64,000 nucleotides of DNA, from positions 1 to 64,000 of the forward strand of contig CAMFGY010000016.1 in the NCBI GenBank assembly GCA_945952065.1, read 5' to 3'. Positions 18,017 to 26,259 of the stretch are shown here, piece by piece (the first letter of the stretch is position 1; each line of letters opens with the position of its first letter). The position numbers were made by a program, and so were the translations under genes. This DNA comes from an uncultured Burkholderiales bacterium. GTDB lineage: Bacteria; Pseudomonadota; Gammaproteobacteria; Burkholderiales; Burkholderiaceae_C. The notes beneath the pieces are model-generated. The model worked only from the letters and a program-made list of their open reading frames with translations. It was not told where the DNA came from and ran no database searches.

Positions 18017-18745
18017 TCAATGACGCGGCTGTTGGTCTTGTTCGGCCGCTGCCTCTTGCGCTGCGCGCCAGAGCCGGGCCGGCACAAAGCTGCGCAACTG
18101 ATGCAGGGCGCGCTCGATCAGGGCCGGGTGCAATTCATGGCCGATATCAGGCAGCACGTCGGCCGTGATGTCGGCCCCTAACTGCACGAGTCGACGGGCG
18201 GCTTGCACCTGATCCTGGTAGGGCAAGATCGGGTCAAGCTGGCCGTGCAGCAGGTGCAGGCTGACCTCGTGCGGCGCATGCGCGGGAGACGCGGCATAAG
18301 CGCCGCCAAAGGCCAGCACCCGGCCGGCCAGTTGCGCCTCGGCCTGCACTGCTTCCAAGGCCATGATGGCGCCTTGCGAAAAGCCGGCCAGCGCGACCCG
18401 TTCCCAAGCCATATCGAATTGCTCGGCCCAAGCGCGCACGGTGGCCACAAAGCCGGGCAGGGCGGCGGCAACGCGCTCGGCATGGTTGTCGTCATTGGCG
18501 CCTTGCAGCGAGTACCACTGCTGGCCACGCGCCGCTTCGGCTTGCGGGGTGGGCGGCAGATAGGCCTCGGGCCCATGCAGGGACACCACCGCCGCCTGCG
18601 GGTACTGGGCTCGCAAGGCTTGCGCCAAGGGGCGCATTTGCGAGGCATCGGCCCCGGCGTCGTGCAGCAGCAAGAACAACAGTTCGGGCAGGCCTTTGTC
18701 GGGCAGCAGGGCGAGGGCTTGGGAGCGTTGCGGCGTCGTACTCAC
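18017..18745 (-). CDS. alpha/beta hydrolase, carboxylesterase/phospholipase type
   Basis: 242 residues with the serine-hydrolase triad of the YpfH/carboxylesterase group. The nucleophile Ser is in GFSQGAIMAL, the Asp in LLHGQLDPILPY and the His in DIGHELHPAL. The N-terminal strand LLFLLLHDAGAD matches the fold. No signal peptide, so cytoplasmic. The substrate is unknown, but short-chain esters or lysophospholipids are typical. It starts with GTG and has GACAAT six bases upstream instead of a ribosome-binding site. The hybrid kinase gene lies 47 bases upstream on the same strand and could be co-transcribed. Confidence 0.85.
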   Translation of the reverse strand: MSTTPQRSQALALLPDKGLPELLFLLLHDAGADASQMRPLAQALRAQYPQAAVVSLHGPEAYLPPTPQAEAARGQQWYSLQGANDDNHAERVAAALPGFVATVRAWAEQFDMAWERVALAGFSQGAIMALEAVQAEAQLAGRVLAFGGAYAASPAHAPHEVSLHLLHGQLDPILPYQDQVQAARRLVQLGADITADVLPDIGHELHPALIERALHQLRSFVPARLWRAAQEAAAEQDQQPRH

Positions 18746-18792
18746 GCCGTCATTGTCTCTTGCCTGCGCGTCGGCTGCTTGCAGACTGGGGC

Positions 18793-21700
18793 TCAGCTGC
18801 GCGTTTGGTCGTTGTCGCGATGGCCGATCAGGCGCACCAGGGTGGCGCGCAGCTTGGGCGCATCGATGGGTTTGGTCAGGAAGTCGTTCATGCCTGCCGC
18901 CAAAGCCTCGTCGCGCTCGGATACCAGGGCGGCGGCGGTCAAGGCCACGATGGGTAACTCTTCCGCGTTGTAGCGCTTGCGCACCTCGCGCGTGGCCTCA
19001 TGGCCGCCCATCACCGGCATTTGCACATCCATCAGCACCGCATCAAACGGCTTGCCCATGCTGGCGGCCGCAAAAATGGCTTCCACCGCTTGACTGCCAT
19101 CGTTCGCTTGCGAGACCTCCAAGCCCCAGGCCTGCAGCTGGGCCACGGCAATCATCATATTGACCGGGTGGTCTTCCACCATCAACACGCGCAGGCCCTG
19201 CAGGTCTTCGTTGTTGCGGGCCTCGCGCGGCTGGCTGGAGATGGGTGTGGGCGCGGCCGGCAGGGGCAACTCGGCCCAGAAGGTGGAGCCCTGGCCGAGT
19301 TGGCTGTCCACTCCGACCTCGCCGCCCATCAGCGTGGCTAACTCGCGGCAGATCGACAAGCCCAGGCCCGTGCCGCCAAAACGGCGCGTGGTGGATTCGT
19401 CCGCCTGGGTGAAGGCTTGGAACAGCCGTTGGTGCATCTCGGGGGCAATGCCGGGGCCGGTGTCGCTGACCTCGATGCGGACTTTGTCTTGACCCAGGCT
19501 GCGCACATGCACGGCCACCGAGCCTGCCGAGGTGAACTTCAGCGCATTGGACAAATAGTTGCTAAGGATTTGGCGGATGCGCACCTGATCGCCCACCACC
19601 CAGGCCGGCACGGCCTCGTCCACTTCAATCTTGAAGGCCAGCTTGTGCGCCTGCGCCAGCGTCAGATAGGCCATGCGCATGGTGGCCAACATATCGCGCA
19701 GGCCAAAGGGGGCGGCCTCCAGCGTGAGCCGGCCGGCTTCGATCTTGGACAGATCCAGAATGTCCGAGATCAGGCCCGACAGGCTCTCGGCGCTGTCCAG
19801 CATCTGGTCCAGGTATTCACGGCGGGTTTGCTCGTTCAAATCGGGCTGCTGCAACATGCGAGCCAGACCCAGCAAGCCGTTCAAGGGGGTGCGGATTTCA
19901 TGGCTGGTGTTGGCCAAGAAAGCGCTCTTGGCGCGGCTGGCGGCCTGCGCCTCGTCCTTGGCCTGAGCCAGCGCGGCTTCGACGCGGCGGCGCTCGGTGA
20001 TGTCTTCCAGAATCCAGATCGTGCCGCCACGGCTGGGGTGATTCGGGTCCACAGCCTTGGCCAGCAGACGGCACAAAAAGCTGCTGCCATCGCGGCGCCG
20101 CATCAGGCGCTCGATCTCGACCTGCTCGCCCGCGGCCAAGCGGGGGCCGAGTTCTTCGCCAATCGCAAAGTACTCTTCCTTGCTGGGCCAAACCAGGGAG
20201 CCATGTTGACCGATCAAGGCGCCGCTGGGCCAGCCAAACATTTCTTCCACCAAGCGGTTGACCTGCACGAAATGCTGGTCGCGCGTCAGCGTGATGCCAA
20301 TCGAGGCGTTTTCCAGAATCGCCTGATGGACCAGTCGGGTGCGCTCCGCTTCGGTGACGTCGCGGGCATTGATGACCAGGTATTGCTGGCCGTCCATGGC
20401 AAAGGGCGCGGCCGACATCAGCATCGAGATGGGCTCGCCGGACTTGGTGACAAAGGTCACCGGCAGCTCGGTGACACGGCCATGCAGGCGCACGCCCTCG
20501 AGTACGCGGTCGCGGTCTTGCGGGTCTTTCCAGACGCCCAGCTCATCGGCGGTGCGGCCCAGCACCTCATCGCTGCTGTAGCCGCTGAGGCGCTCAAAAG
20601 TCTTGTTGACCATGGCGTAGCGGCCCGAGCTGAGTTCGGTCAGCGTGATCACATCGGGGCTGGTGGCCACCAGGTGCGAGAGCAGCCCTTCCGAGCGCCG
20701 CAGCGCCTCTTGCGCGCGCGATTGCTCGGTTTGGTCAATGAAAAAACTCAGGGTGGCCGGGCCGCTGGCGGCATCCACCCGCACACTGGTGGCCGACACC
20801 AGACGGCGCCGCCGCGACAGCGTGCGCAGCCGGAACTCCGCCATCGGCAGCATGGCGCCAATGGGCATGGCCTCGATCTTGCTGGCGCGCTGGCGGGCCC
20901 GCTCGTCGTCACCGGGCTCGTAGTGGGCGAACAAGTCCTGGCCGATCATGCTGCTGCGTTGGGTGTAGCCAAACATGGCCATGGCCGCCGGGTTGGCGTC
21001 CAACACCCGTCCCCAGCGATGCAACACCAACGGGCTGGGCGAGCGGCGGAACAATTCGCGGTAGCGGGTTTCGGTGGCGTGGATGGCTTTTTCGGCCTGC
21101 ACTTCTTCAGTGACATCACGGCCCACGCCCCAATAGCCGCGGAAGTTGCCTTGCGAATCAAAGCGAGGTTCGCCGCTGATCGAGACGTAGCGAATGCTGC
21201 CATCCGCGCCGCGGCGCCGCGCCACCAAGCCATGGAAGGGGCGGTGCGACTCCAGGTCGGCACGGTGTGCGTCCATGTCTTCATCGGACAAACCGATTTG
21301 CTCCACCTCCCAAGGCGTTTTGCCCAACCGGGCTTGCAAATCCAAGCCCGACTTGCCCGGCTTGTCTTCGGCCAGATGGGTGAAGCGATAGTCGCGGTTC
21401 ATCTCCCAATACCAATCCGCCGCCATGCTGAGCAGGCCGCGAAAACGCGCATTGCGTTCGGCCGCTTCCTTGGTCGAACGCTGCACCATGCGCAGCATGG
21501 CGTAGCCCACCACCAAACCCGCCAGCAGCAGCGTGGCATGCGAAAGCGTGCGCAACAGCAGGGAATTCAGCGCCATCGGCGAGCTGCCCCAGCCGGCGTT
21601 TTCAGCCAGGGCCAGGCCCAGCACGCCCAGCAGCCCGAGGCCGGTCAATGCCAAGCCGGTGCGCTGCCCCAGCATGGCGGTGGCAAAAGCCACCAGCAGG

Positions 21701-22107
21701 GCCATCACCGGCAAGCTGATCGAATAAAGCCCGGTGGCGCGAGACACCGCGATCACGACCGCCAAGCCCATCAAAAGACCCAGCAGCGTGAACACGGCCG
21801 CTGAGCCCAAGCGACGGGGCAGCTTCCACAGGCACAGCCCGCTGATCAAGGCGGTCAGGGCAGCCATGGCCGGGGGCAGCAGGCCTTGCAGTGGCTCGTG
21901 ATCCTGGCGGCCCAAGAGCAAGACGGCAAAAGCCAGCAACAAAATAATGGCCGAAGCGCCAATGAAGAGCCGGATGGAATGCCAGCGCACCTTGCGCTCC
22001 AGCAGGGTGTGCTGTTCGCCTGGGGGCAGGTCATGCCCCACCAGGCTGCTCAAATCATCGAGGGAATCCTTGCTCACAATACCGACCGCTCCGCGACTAC
22101 AGCGCAT
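18793..22107 (-). CDS. hybrid sensor histidine kinase with four PAS domains and receiver
   Basis: 1104 residues from ATG 22107; TTG 22128 and GTG 22077 (GGAG 11 bases upstream) are alternatives. About six membrane helices occupy residues 45-215. Four PAS/PAC units follow, starting near FRGLLSMAADWYWEM, YRELFRRSPSPLVLH, LLSHLVATSPDVITL and ILENASIGITLTRD. The HisKA motif is AFLANTSHEIRTPLNG, and the ATPase has NYLSNALKFT, DTGPGIAPE and GTGLGLSICREL. The C-terminal receiver has VMVED-like LMVEDHPVN, phospho-acceptor Asp in VLMDVQMPVMGG, and FLTKP. It lacks an HPt domain, so phosphorelay to an output regulator needs another protein. The signal is unknown. Confidence 0.92.
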   Translation of the reverse strand: MRCSRGAVGIVSKDSLDDLSSLVGHDLPPGEQHTLLERKVRWHSIRLFIGASAIILLLAFAVLLLGRQDHEPLQGLLPPAMAALTALISGLCLWKLPRRLGSAAVFTLLGLLMGLAVVIAVSRATGLYSISLPVMALLVAFATAMLGQRTGLALTGLGLLGVLGLALAENAGWGSSPMALNSLLLRTLSHATLLLAGLVVGYAMLRMVQRSTKEAAERNARFRGLLSMAADWYWEMNRDYRFTHLAEDKPGKSGLDLQARLGKTPWEVEQIGLSDEDMDAHRADLESHRPFHGLVARRRGADGSIRYVSISGEPRFDSQGNFRGYWGVGRDVTEEVQAEKAIHATETRYRELFRRSPSPLVLHRWGRVLDANPAAMAMFGYTQRSSMIGQDLFAHYEPGDDERARQRASKIEAMPIGAMLPMAEFRLRTLSRRRRLVSATSVRVDAASGPATLSFFIDQTEQSRAQEALRRSEGLLSHLVATSPDVITLTELSSGRYAMVNKTFERLSGYSSDEVLGRTADELGVWKDPQDRDRVLEGVRLHGRVTELPVTFVTKSGEPISMLMSAAPFAMDGQQYLVINARDVTEAERTRLVHQAILENASIGITLTRDQHFVQVNRLVEEMFGWPSGALIGQHGSLVWPSKEEYFAIGEELGPRLAAGEQVEIERLMRRRDGSSFLCRLLAKAVDPNHPSRGGTIWILEDITERRRVEAALAQAKDEAQAASRAKSAFLANTSHEIRTPLNGLLGLARMLQQPDLNEQTRREYLDQMLDSAESLSGLISDILDLSKIEAGRLTLEAAPFGLRDMLATMRMAYLTLAQAHKLAFKIEVDEAVPAWVVGDQVRIRQILSNYLSNALKFTSAGSVAVHVRSLGQDKVRIEVSDTGPGIAPEMHQRLFQAFTQADESTTRRFGGTGLGLSICRELATLMGGEVGVDSQLGQGSTFWAELPLPAAPTPISSQPREARNNEDLQGLRVLMVEDHPVNMMIAVAQLQAWGLEVSQANDGSQAVEAIFAAASMGKPFDAVLMDVQMPVMGGHEATREVRKRYNAEELPIVALTAAALVSERDEALAAGMNDFLTKPIDAPKLRATLVRLIGHRDNDQTRS

Positions 22108-22278
22108 GCCAAGACTGGCCCTTGGCAAAAGCGAGCAGTCTCCCCGACAACTGGGGGCTTGACCATGAGGGCAGGCCCGGAAAAGCGGTGCTTATCGACG
22201 CTGGGTGCGCATTGTGCGCATTTGTGTGCATTTGTGCGCAGCTTGGCGCTTGCAATTTCCGCGTGTTCTTCCGCTCAC

Positions 22279-23106
22279 TCAGGCCTTGCGGGCCTGGTTC
22301 AGCTGTTCACGGGTTTGCTGCGCCACCCGGCGTGCCGCCGCCGCAAAGTCCTCGCCTGCGCTGGCGTAAAGCACCGCCCGCGAGCTGCTGACAATGATGG
22401 GCGCACCCACGCGCCAGCCGGCTTTGACGGTGGCTTCAGCATCGCCGCCCTGGGCGCCGACGCCTGGAATCAGCAGCGGCAGCGTGGGCGCCAGCTCGCG
22501 CACCCGAGCGATCTCGCCGGGGAAGGTGGCGCCCACCACCAGGCCGAGTTGGCCATTCTTGTTCCAATCGGTCTGCGCCAAACGGGCCAGGTGCTCATAC
22601 AGCTTGGGCGTGCCGGGCACATCGGCCAGACGCTGGTTTTGCCAATCGCTGCCGCCGGGGTTGGAGGTGCGGCACAGCAGGATGGCGCCTTTGTCGGGGT
22701 AGCGCAGATAGGGCTCCAGGGTGTCAAAGCCCATGAAGGGCGAGAGCGTCACCGCATCGGCCTGATAGCGCTCGAAAGCCTCTTTGGCGTATTGCTCGGC
22801 GGTGGAGCCGATGTCGCCGCGCTTGGCATCCAGAATCACCGGCACCTGCGGCGCCACGCGTTTGATATGGGCCATCAGCTGCTCGAGCTGGGCTTCGGCG
22901 CGGTGGGCGGCGAAGTAGGCGATCTGCGGTTTGAAGGCGATCACCAAGTCCTTGGTGGCGTCGACGATGGCCGCGCAGAAGTCATAAATGCGCGAGGCGT
23001 CGCCCTTCCAGGTGCCCGGGAACTTGGCCGGTTCCGGATCCAGCCCCACACACAGCAGCGAGTCATTGAGGCGTTCGGCGGCGTGGAGTTGCTGGATGAA
23101 ATTCAT
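22279..23106 (-). CDS. pyrF: orotidine 5'-phosphate decarboxylase
   Basis: 275 residues, matching the longer type 2 OMP decarboxylases. The catalytic motif DAKRGDIGST holds the key Lys95 and neighbouring Asp. CVGLDPEPAKFP near the N-terminus and LLIPGVGAQGGD near the C-terminus bind the nucleotide and phosphate. It performs the last step of UMP synthesis in the cytoplasm. It is transcribed away from the GNAT gene that starts 62 bases to its right. No other pyrimidine gene is near. Confidence 0.95.
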   Translation of the reverse strand: MNFIQQLHAAERLNDSLLCVGLDPEPAKFPGTWKGDASRIYDFCAAIVDATKDLVIAFKPQIAYFAAHRAEAQLEQLMAHIKRVAPQVPVILDAKRGDIGSTAEQYAKEAFERYQADAVTLSPFMGFDTLEPYLRYPDKGAILLCRTSNPGGSDWQNQRLADVPGTPKLYEHLARLAQTDWNKNGQLGLVVGATFPGEIARVRELAPTLPLLIPGVGAQGGDAEATVKAGWRVGAPIIVSSSRAVLYASAGEDFAAAARRVAQQTREQLNQARKA

Positions 23107-23168
23107 GGCGATCCTGGGCTTGGTTTAAGGTGTCGTATTGTCCAAGGTTTTGTCCATCGGGGGGTTCG

Positions 23169-24092
23169 ATGTTTGTCTTGACGACCGAAAGATTGCGCCT
23201 GCGCTGGTTTGCGCCCGGCGACGAGGCGCATGTGCTGGCCCAGCTTCAAGAAGACTCCTGGAAGCGCAATATCAGCGACCCCGGTGTGCATGATTTGGAA
23301 GGGGCGAGCCACTGGATGCACAGCAAGCTGATCGAGCTGTACTGGCGCTCCGGCCTGGGTCTGTGGCTGGTGGAGCGACGCAGCGATGCGGTGCCGGTGG
23401 GCATGTGTGGGCTCTTGCAGCGGGAGTACCTGCCGGTGCCGGACATTGGCTATGCCTTCTTGCCGCAGTTCTGGGGCCAGGGCTATGCCCGCGAGGCGGC
23501 CCAGGCTTGCGTGGCCTATGCCCGCGAGGCGTTGGGCGAGCCCCGGCTGATGGCGACTACAGCCACCTTCAACGACGCCTCGGGTCGTTTGCTTGAATCG
23601 CTGGGCCTGCGCTATGTGGAGACGACTCAGTTCGAGGGCGTGGAAGGCTTGAGCAAGGTCTACGACAGCGGCCTGGCCGCCGCGCCGCTCAGCGAGGAGC
23701 AGCAAATCGAAGATCTGTTGCGGCGCTTCTTTCGTGTCTTCAACAATCAAAACGGCCGGCTGCCGACTCTGGCGGCCTTGCCCTATCTGATGCTGCCGCA
23801 GGCCTTGATCTGCCGTGGCGACGACAGCGGCTTGCAGCAGATGACGCTGCAGCAGTTCGCCCTGCCGCGCTATGAGTTGCTGATGGGCGGGCGTTTGCAG
23901 CAGTTCGATGAATCCATCACCGAGCAGCGCATCGACCGCCAGGGGCGCATCGCCCAAGCCTGGTTGCGCTACCGCAAAGCCGGTGTTTTGGATGGGCAGG
24001 CTTTTGAAGCCTATGGACAAAAAACGGTACAACTGGTGCAGACCGGCCGACGCTGGCAGATCGCCGCCGTGGCATGGGAAGATCTCCGCTGA
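23169..24092 (+). CDS. GNAT acetyltransferase fused to an NTF2-like domain
   Basis: 307 residues from ATG 23169 (G-rich ribosome-binding site). Residues 1-165 are a RimJ/RimL-type GNAT: TERLRLRWFAPGDEAHV at the start, acetyl-CoA loop PQFWGQGYAREAAQACVAYA, and NDASGRLLESLGLRYV. Residues about 180-307 (EEQQIEDLLRRFFRVFN, LPRYELLMGGRLQQFDE, WLRYRKAG, LVQTGRRWQIAAVAWED) look like a SnoaL/NTF2-type fold. The two domains are in one continuous frame. GNATs acetylate amino groups of proteins or small molecules; the added domain could bind a ligand or dimerise. The substrate is unknown. Confidence 0.82.
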   Translation: MFVLTTERLRLRWFAPGDEAHVLAQLQEDSWKRNISDPGVHDLEGASHWMHSKLIELYWRSGLGLWLVERRSDAVPVGMCGLLQREYLPVPDIGYAFLPQFWGQGYAREAAQACVAYAREALGEPRLMATTATFNDASGRLLESLGLRYVETTQFEGVEGLSKVYDSGLAAAPLSEEQQIEDLLRRFFRVFNNQNGRLPTLAALPYLMLPQALICRGDDSGLQQMTLQQFALPRYELLMGGRLQQFDESITEQRIDRQGRIAQAWLRYRKAGVLDGQAFEAYGQKTVQLVQTGRRWQIAAVAWEDLR

Positions 24093-24133
24093 AACTACAC
24101 TCGCGCGACCGCTGAACTGCCAAAGACCCCGTC

Positions 24134-24847
24134 ATGACAAATGAAAGCCCCGCCAGCGCTGCCCGCATTTTGTTGATCGAAGACGACGAGCGCCTGGCCG
24201 AATTGGTCTCGGACGCGTTGACGCGCGCCGGCTACGCGGTCAGCCATTGCGCCAATGGCGTGGAGGGCGAAGCACGCATGCGGGCCGAAGCCTTTGATGT
24301 GGTGCTGCTGGACGGTCATTTGCCCGGTAAAGACGGGTTTGATGTGCTGCGCGATGTGCGGCGCGACTTCAAGGGCCGCATCGTCATGTTGACCGCACGC
24401 GATGACGACATCGACCAAGTGCTGGGCCTGGAAGGCGGCGCCGATGACTACATCACCAAGCCGGTGGCGCCGCGTGTGCTGATGGCGCGCCTGAAGGCCT
24501 TGCTGCGGCGCGAGCCCGCCGGGGGCAGCGAGGCCGCCGCCAGCGATGAACTGCGTTTTGGCGACTTGGTGATCAAGCCCAGTGCGCGCGAAGCCCGTCT
24601 GGGCGAGGCCTTGATCGAGTTGACCACCGCCGAGTACGACTTGCTGTTTTTCTTGGCCGAGCGAGCCGGCAGCGTGGTGACCCGGGAAGACATCATGCAA
24701 GGCCTGCGCGGCATTGAGTTTGACGGCTTGGACCGCGCCATCGATGCCCGGGTCTCGCGCTTGCGCCGAAAGATTGGCGACGATGCGCAAGCCGCCTCCC
24801 GCATCAAGACCGTGCGGGGTCAGGGTTATCTTTTTGCCAAAGACTGA
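24134..24847 (+). CDS. OmpR-family response regulator (RstA-like)
   Basis: 237 residues. The receiver has LLIEDDERLAE, phospho-acceptor Asp60 in VVLLDGHLPGKDG, LTARDDD and DDYITKPV. The C-terminal winged helix has LIELTTAEYDLLFFLAERAGSVVTRED and DRAIDARVSRLRRKIGDD, ending in the wing motif KTVRGQGYLF. The kinase gene starts six bases after its stop codon. The receiver sequence and the partner kinase layout resemble E. coli RstA/RstB, which is an inference rather than proof of the same signal. Confidence 0.93.
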   Translation: MTNESPASAARILLIEDDERLAELVSDALTRAGYAVSHCANGVEGEARMRAEAFDVVLLDGHLPGKDGFDVLRDVRRDFKGRIVMLTARDDDIDQVLGLEGGADDYITKPVAPRVLMARLKALLRREPAGGSEAAASDELRFGDLVIKPSAREARLGEALIELTTAEYDLLFFLAERAGSVVTREDIMQGLRGIEFDGLDRAIDARVSRLRRKIGDDAQAASRIKTVRGQGYLFAKD

Positions 24848-24853
24848 CCTCGC

Positions 24854-26233
24854 ATGAGCTCGTCGCAGCGCCCTCTGGGTCAGGCCATCGATTCGCCGAT
24901 GACCCGGGTGGCGCTGGGCATCGGTCTGGTGGTGATGGCCTTGGTCTTGTTGGTGCAGGCCTTGCTGATGCTGGCGGTGGATGGGGTCACCGACGACTAT
25001 GTGCGGCGCTTTATGCGCGGCACCGTCGACATGCTGGTCAAGGAATTGGCACCGCTGGACGCCGCTGCGCGCCAGCAGCGCGTCAAAGTCTTGGATGAGT
25101 TGTTCGCTTACCCCGTGGTGATCGTGCCGGCCAGCGAGCTCAAGCCCTCGGAGCAGCGCCAGCTGCAAGCGGGGGAGTTGTTGGTGCATGGCTTCAATCG
25201 CAAGGTCTATGCCGCTTTGCCCACCTTGCCTACCGCCGTGACATCTGAAGGACCGCAGGCCTTGCCGGTCCAACAGGTGCTGCGCCTGGGGCCCTTGAAC
25301 GCCGATGACCATCCGGGCAATGAGCTGCGGTTGCCGCGCGAGCTGTGGATGCAGCTGGCGGCCGCACTCAGCCTGGCCTTGTTGGTGTTTGGTCTGGCGG
25401 CTTGGCTGCTGCGCCCGATTTGGCGCGACATTCGCGCGCTGCAGCAGGCGGCTGATGACATGACGGCCGGGCGTTTTGACAGCCCGGTGCCTGAGCCCGA
25501 GAGTCGCTTGTTTGCCCCCATCGCCGCTGGCGCACGCGCCACCTTGGAGCGCCTGGCCGCGGCCCTGGCCACGCAGCGCGAGCTGACCGGCGCGGTCTCG
25601 CATGAGCTGCGCACGCCTTTGGCGCGGCTGCGCTTTGCCATCGACGCCTTGGTGGACGAAGACGACCCGGCCCGGCGCGAGCTGGCGGTGCAAGCCTGTG
25701 ACCGCGACATCGATGAACTCGACGCCTTGATCGACACCAGCCTGATGCTGGCGCGCTTGGACATGGGCGCTTTGCAGGCGCAATGCGAGGCCGGGGATTT
25801 GCGAACCTTGCTCATGAGCGAGGCGCAAAGCCTGGCGCCTTTGTTGGAGGGCCGCGCTTTGCAAACCGAGTTGGCAGGCCTGCCCGATGCCGTGCGTTTC
25901 GATGGCCGCTTGTTGCCCTATGGCTTGCGCAACGCTTTGCGCAACGCCGCCCGCCATGCGCGCAGCCGCATCGCCCTGAGTGCCTGGGTCGAGGCGGGTC
26001 AGCTGCATCTGGCGGTGGACGACGATGGCGAAGGCGTCCCCGAAGCCCAACGCGAAGCAGTGTTCACCCCCTTCAAGCGACTGGACCGCGCCAAAGAACG
26101 CGGCAGCCACGGCTTCGGCTTGGGGCTGGCGATTGTGCGCCGGGTCGCCGAAGCCCATGGCGGCGAGGCCTTGATGCAGGCCGCGCCCGGCCTGGGCGGC
26201 GCGCGTTTGCTGATGCGCTGGCCGCTCAGCTGA
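24854..26233 (+). CDS. sensor histidine kinase (RstB-like)
   Basis: 459 residues. The first membrane helix is near residues 20-45, followed by a periplasmic domain of about 110 residues and a second helix near 170-190. A HAMP linker follows (LRPIWRDIRALQQAADDMTAGRFD). The HisKA motif is TGAVSHELRTPLARLRFA with phospho-accepting His250. The ATPase has YGLRNALRNAARHA, DDDGEGVP and the G2 box GFGLGLAIVRRVAEAHGG. It pairs with the regulator encoded six bases upstream. A 43-base copy of its G2-box coding region reappears at 29388-29430. Confidence 0.93.
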   Translation: MSSSQRPLGQAIDSPMTRVALGIGLVVMALVLLVQALLMLAVDGVTDDYVRRFMRGTVDMLVKELAPLDAAARQQRVKVLDELFAYPVVIVPASELKPSEQRQLQAGELLVHGFNRKVYAALPTLPTAVTSEGPQALPVQQVLRLGPLNADDHPGNELRLPRELWMQLAAALSLALLVFGLAAWLLRPIWRDIRALQQAADDMTAGRFDSPVPEPESRLFAPIAAGARATLERLAAALATQRELTGAVSHELRTPLARLRFAIDALVDEDDPARRELAVQACDRDIDELDALIDTSLMLARLDMGALQAQCEAGDLRTLLMSEAQSLAPLLEGRALQTELAGLPDAVRFDGRLLPYGLRNALRNAARHARSRIALSAWVEAGQLHLAVDDDGEGVPEAQREAVFTPFKRLDRAKERGSHGFGLGLAIVRRVAEAHGGEALMQAAPGLGGARLLMRWPLS

Positions 26234-26259
26234 GCGCTGGTGAGGTTTGCAACAAGGGG

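Noticed and set aside
19417-21804. 795-codon plus-strand open frame
   Set aside because: Antisense of the hybrid kinase, whose domains are all intact on the minus strand.
24095-26158. 687-codon minus-strand open frame
   Set aside because: Antisense of the RstAB-like pair; no protein similarity that I can see.
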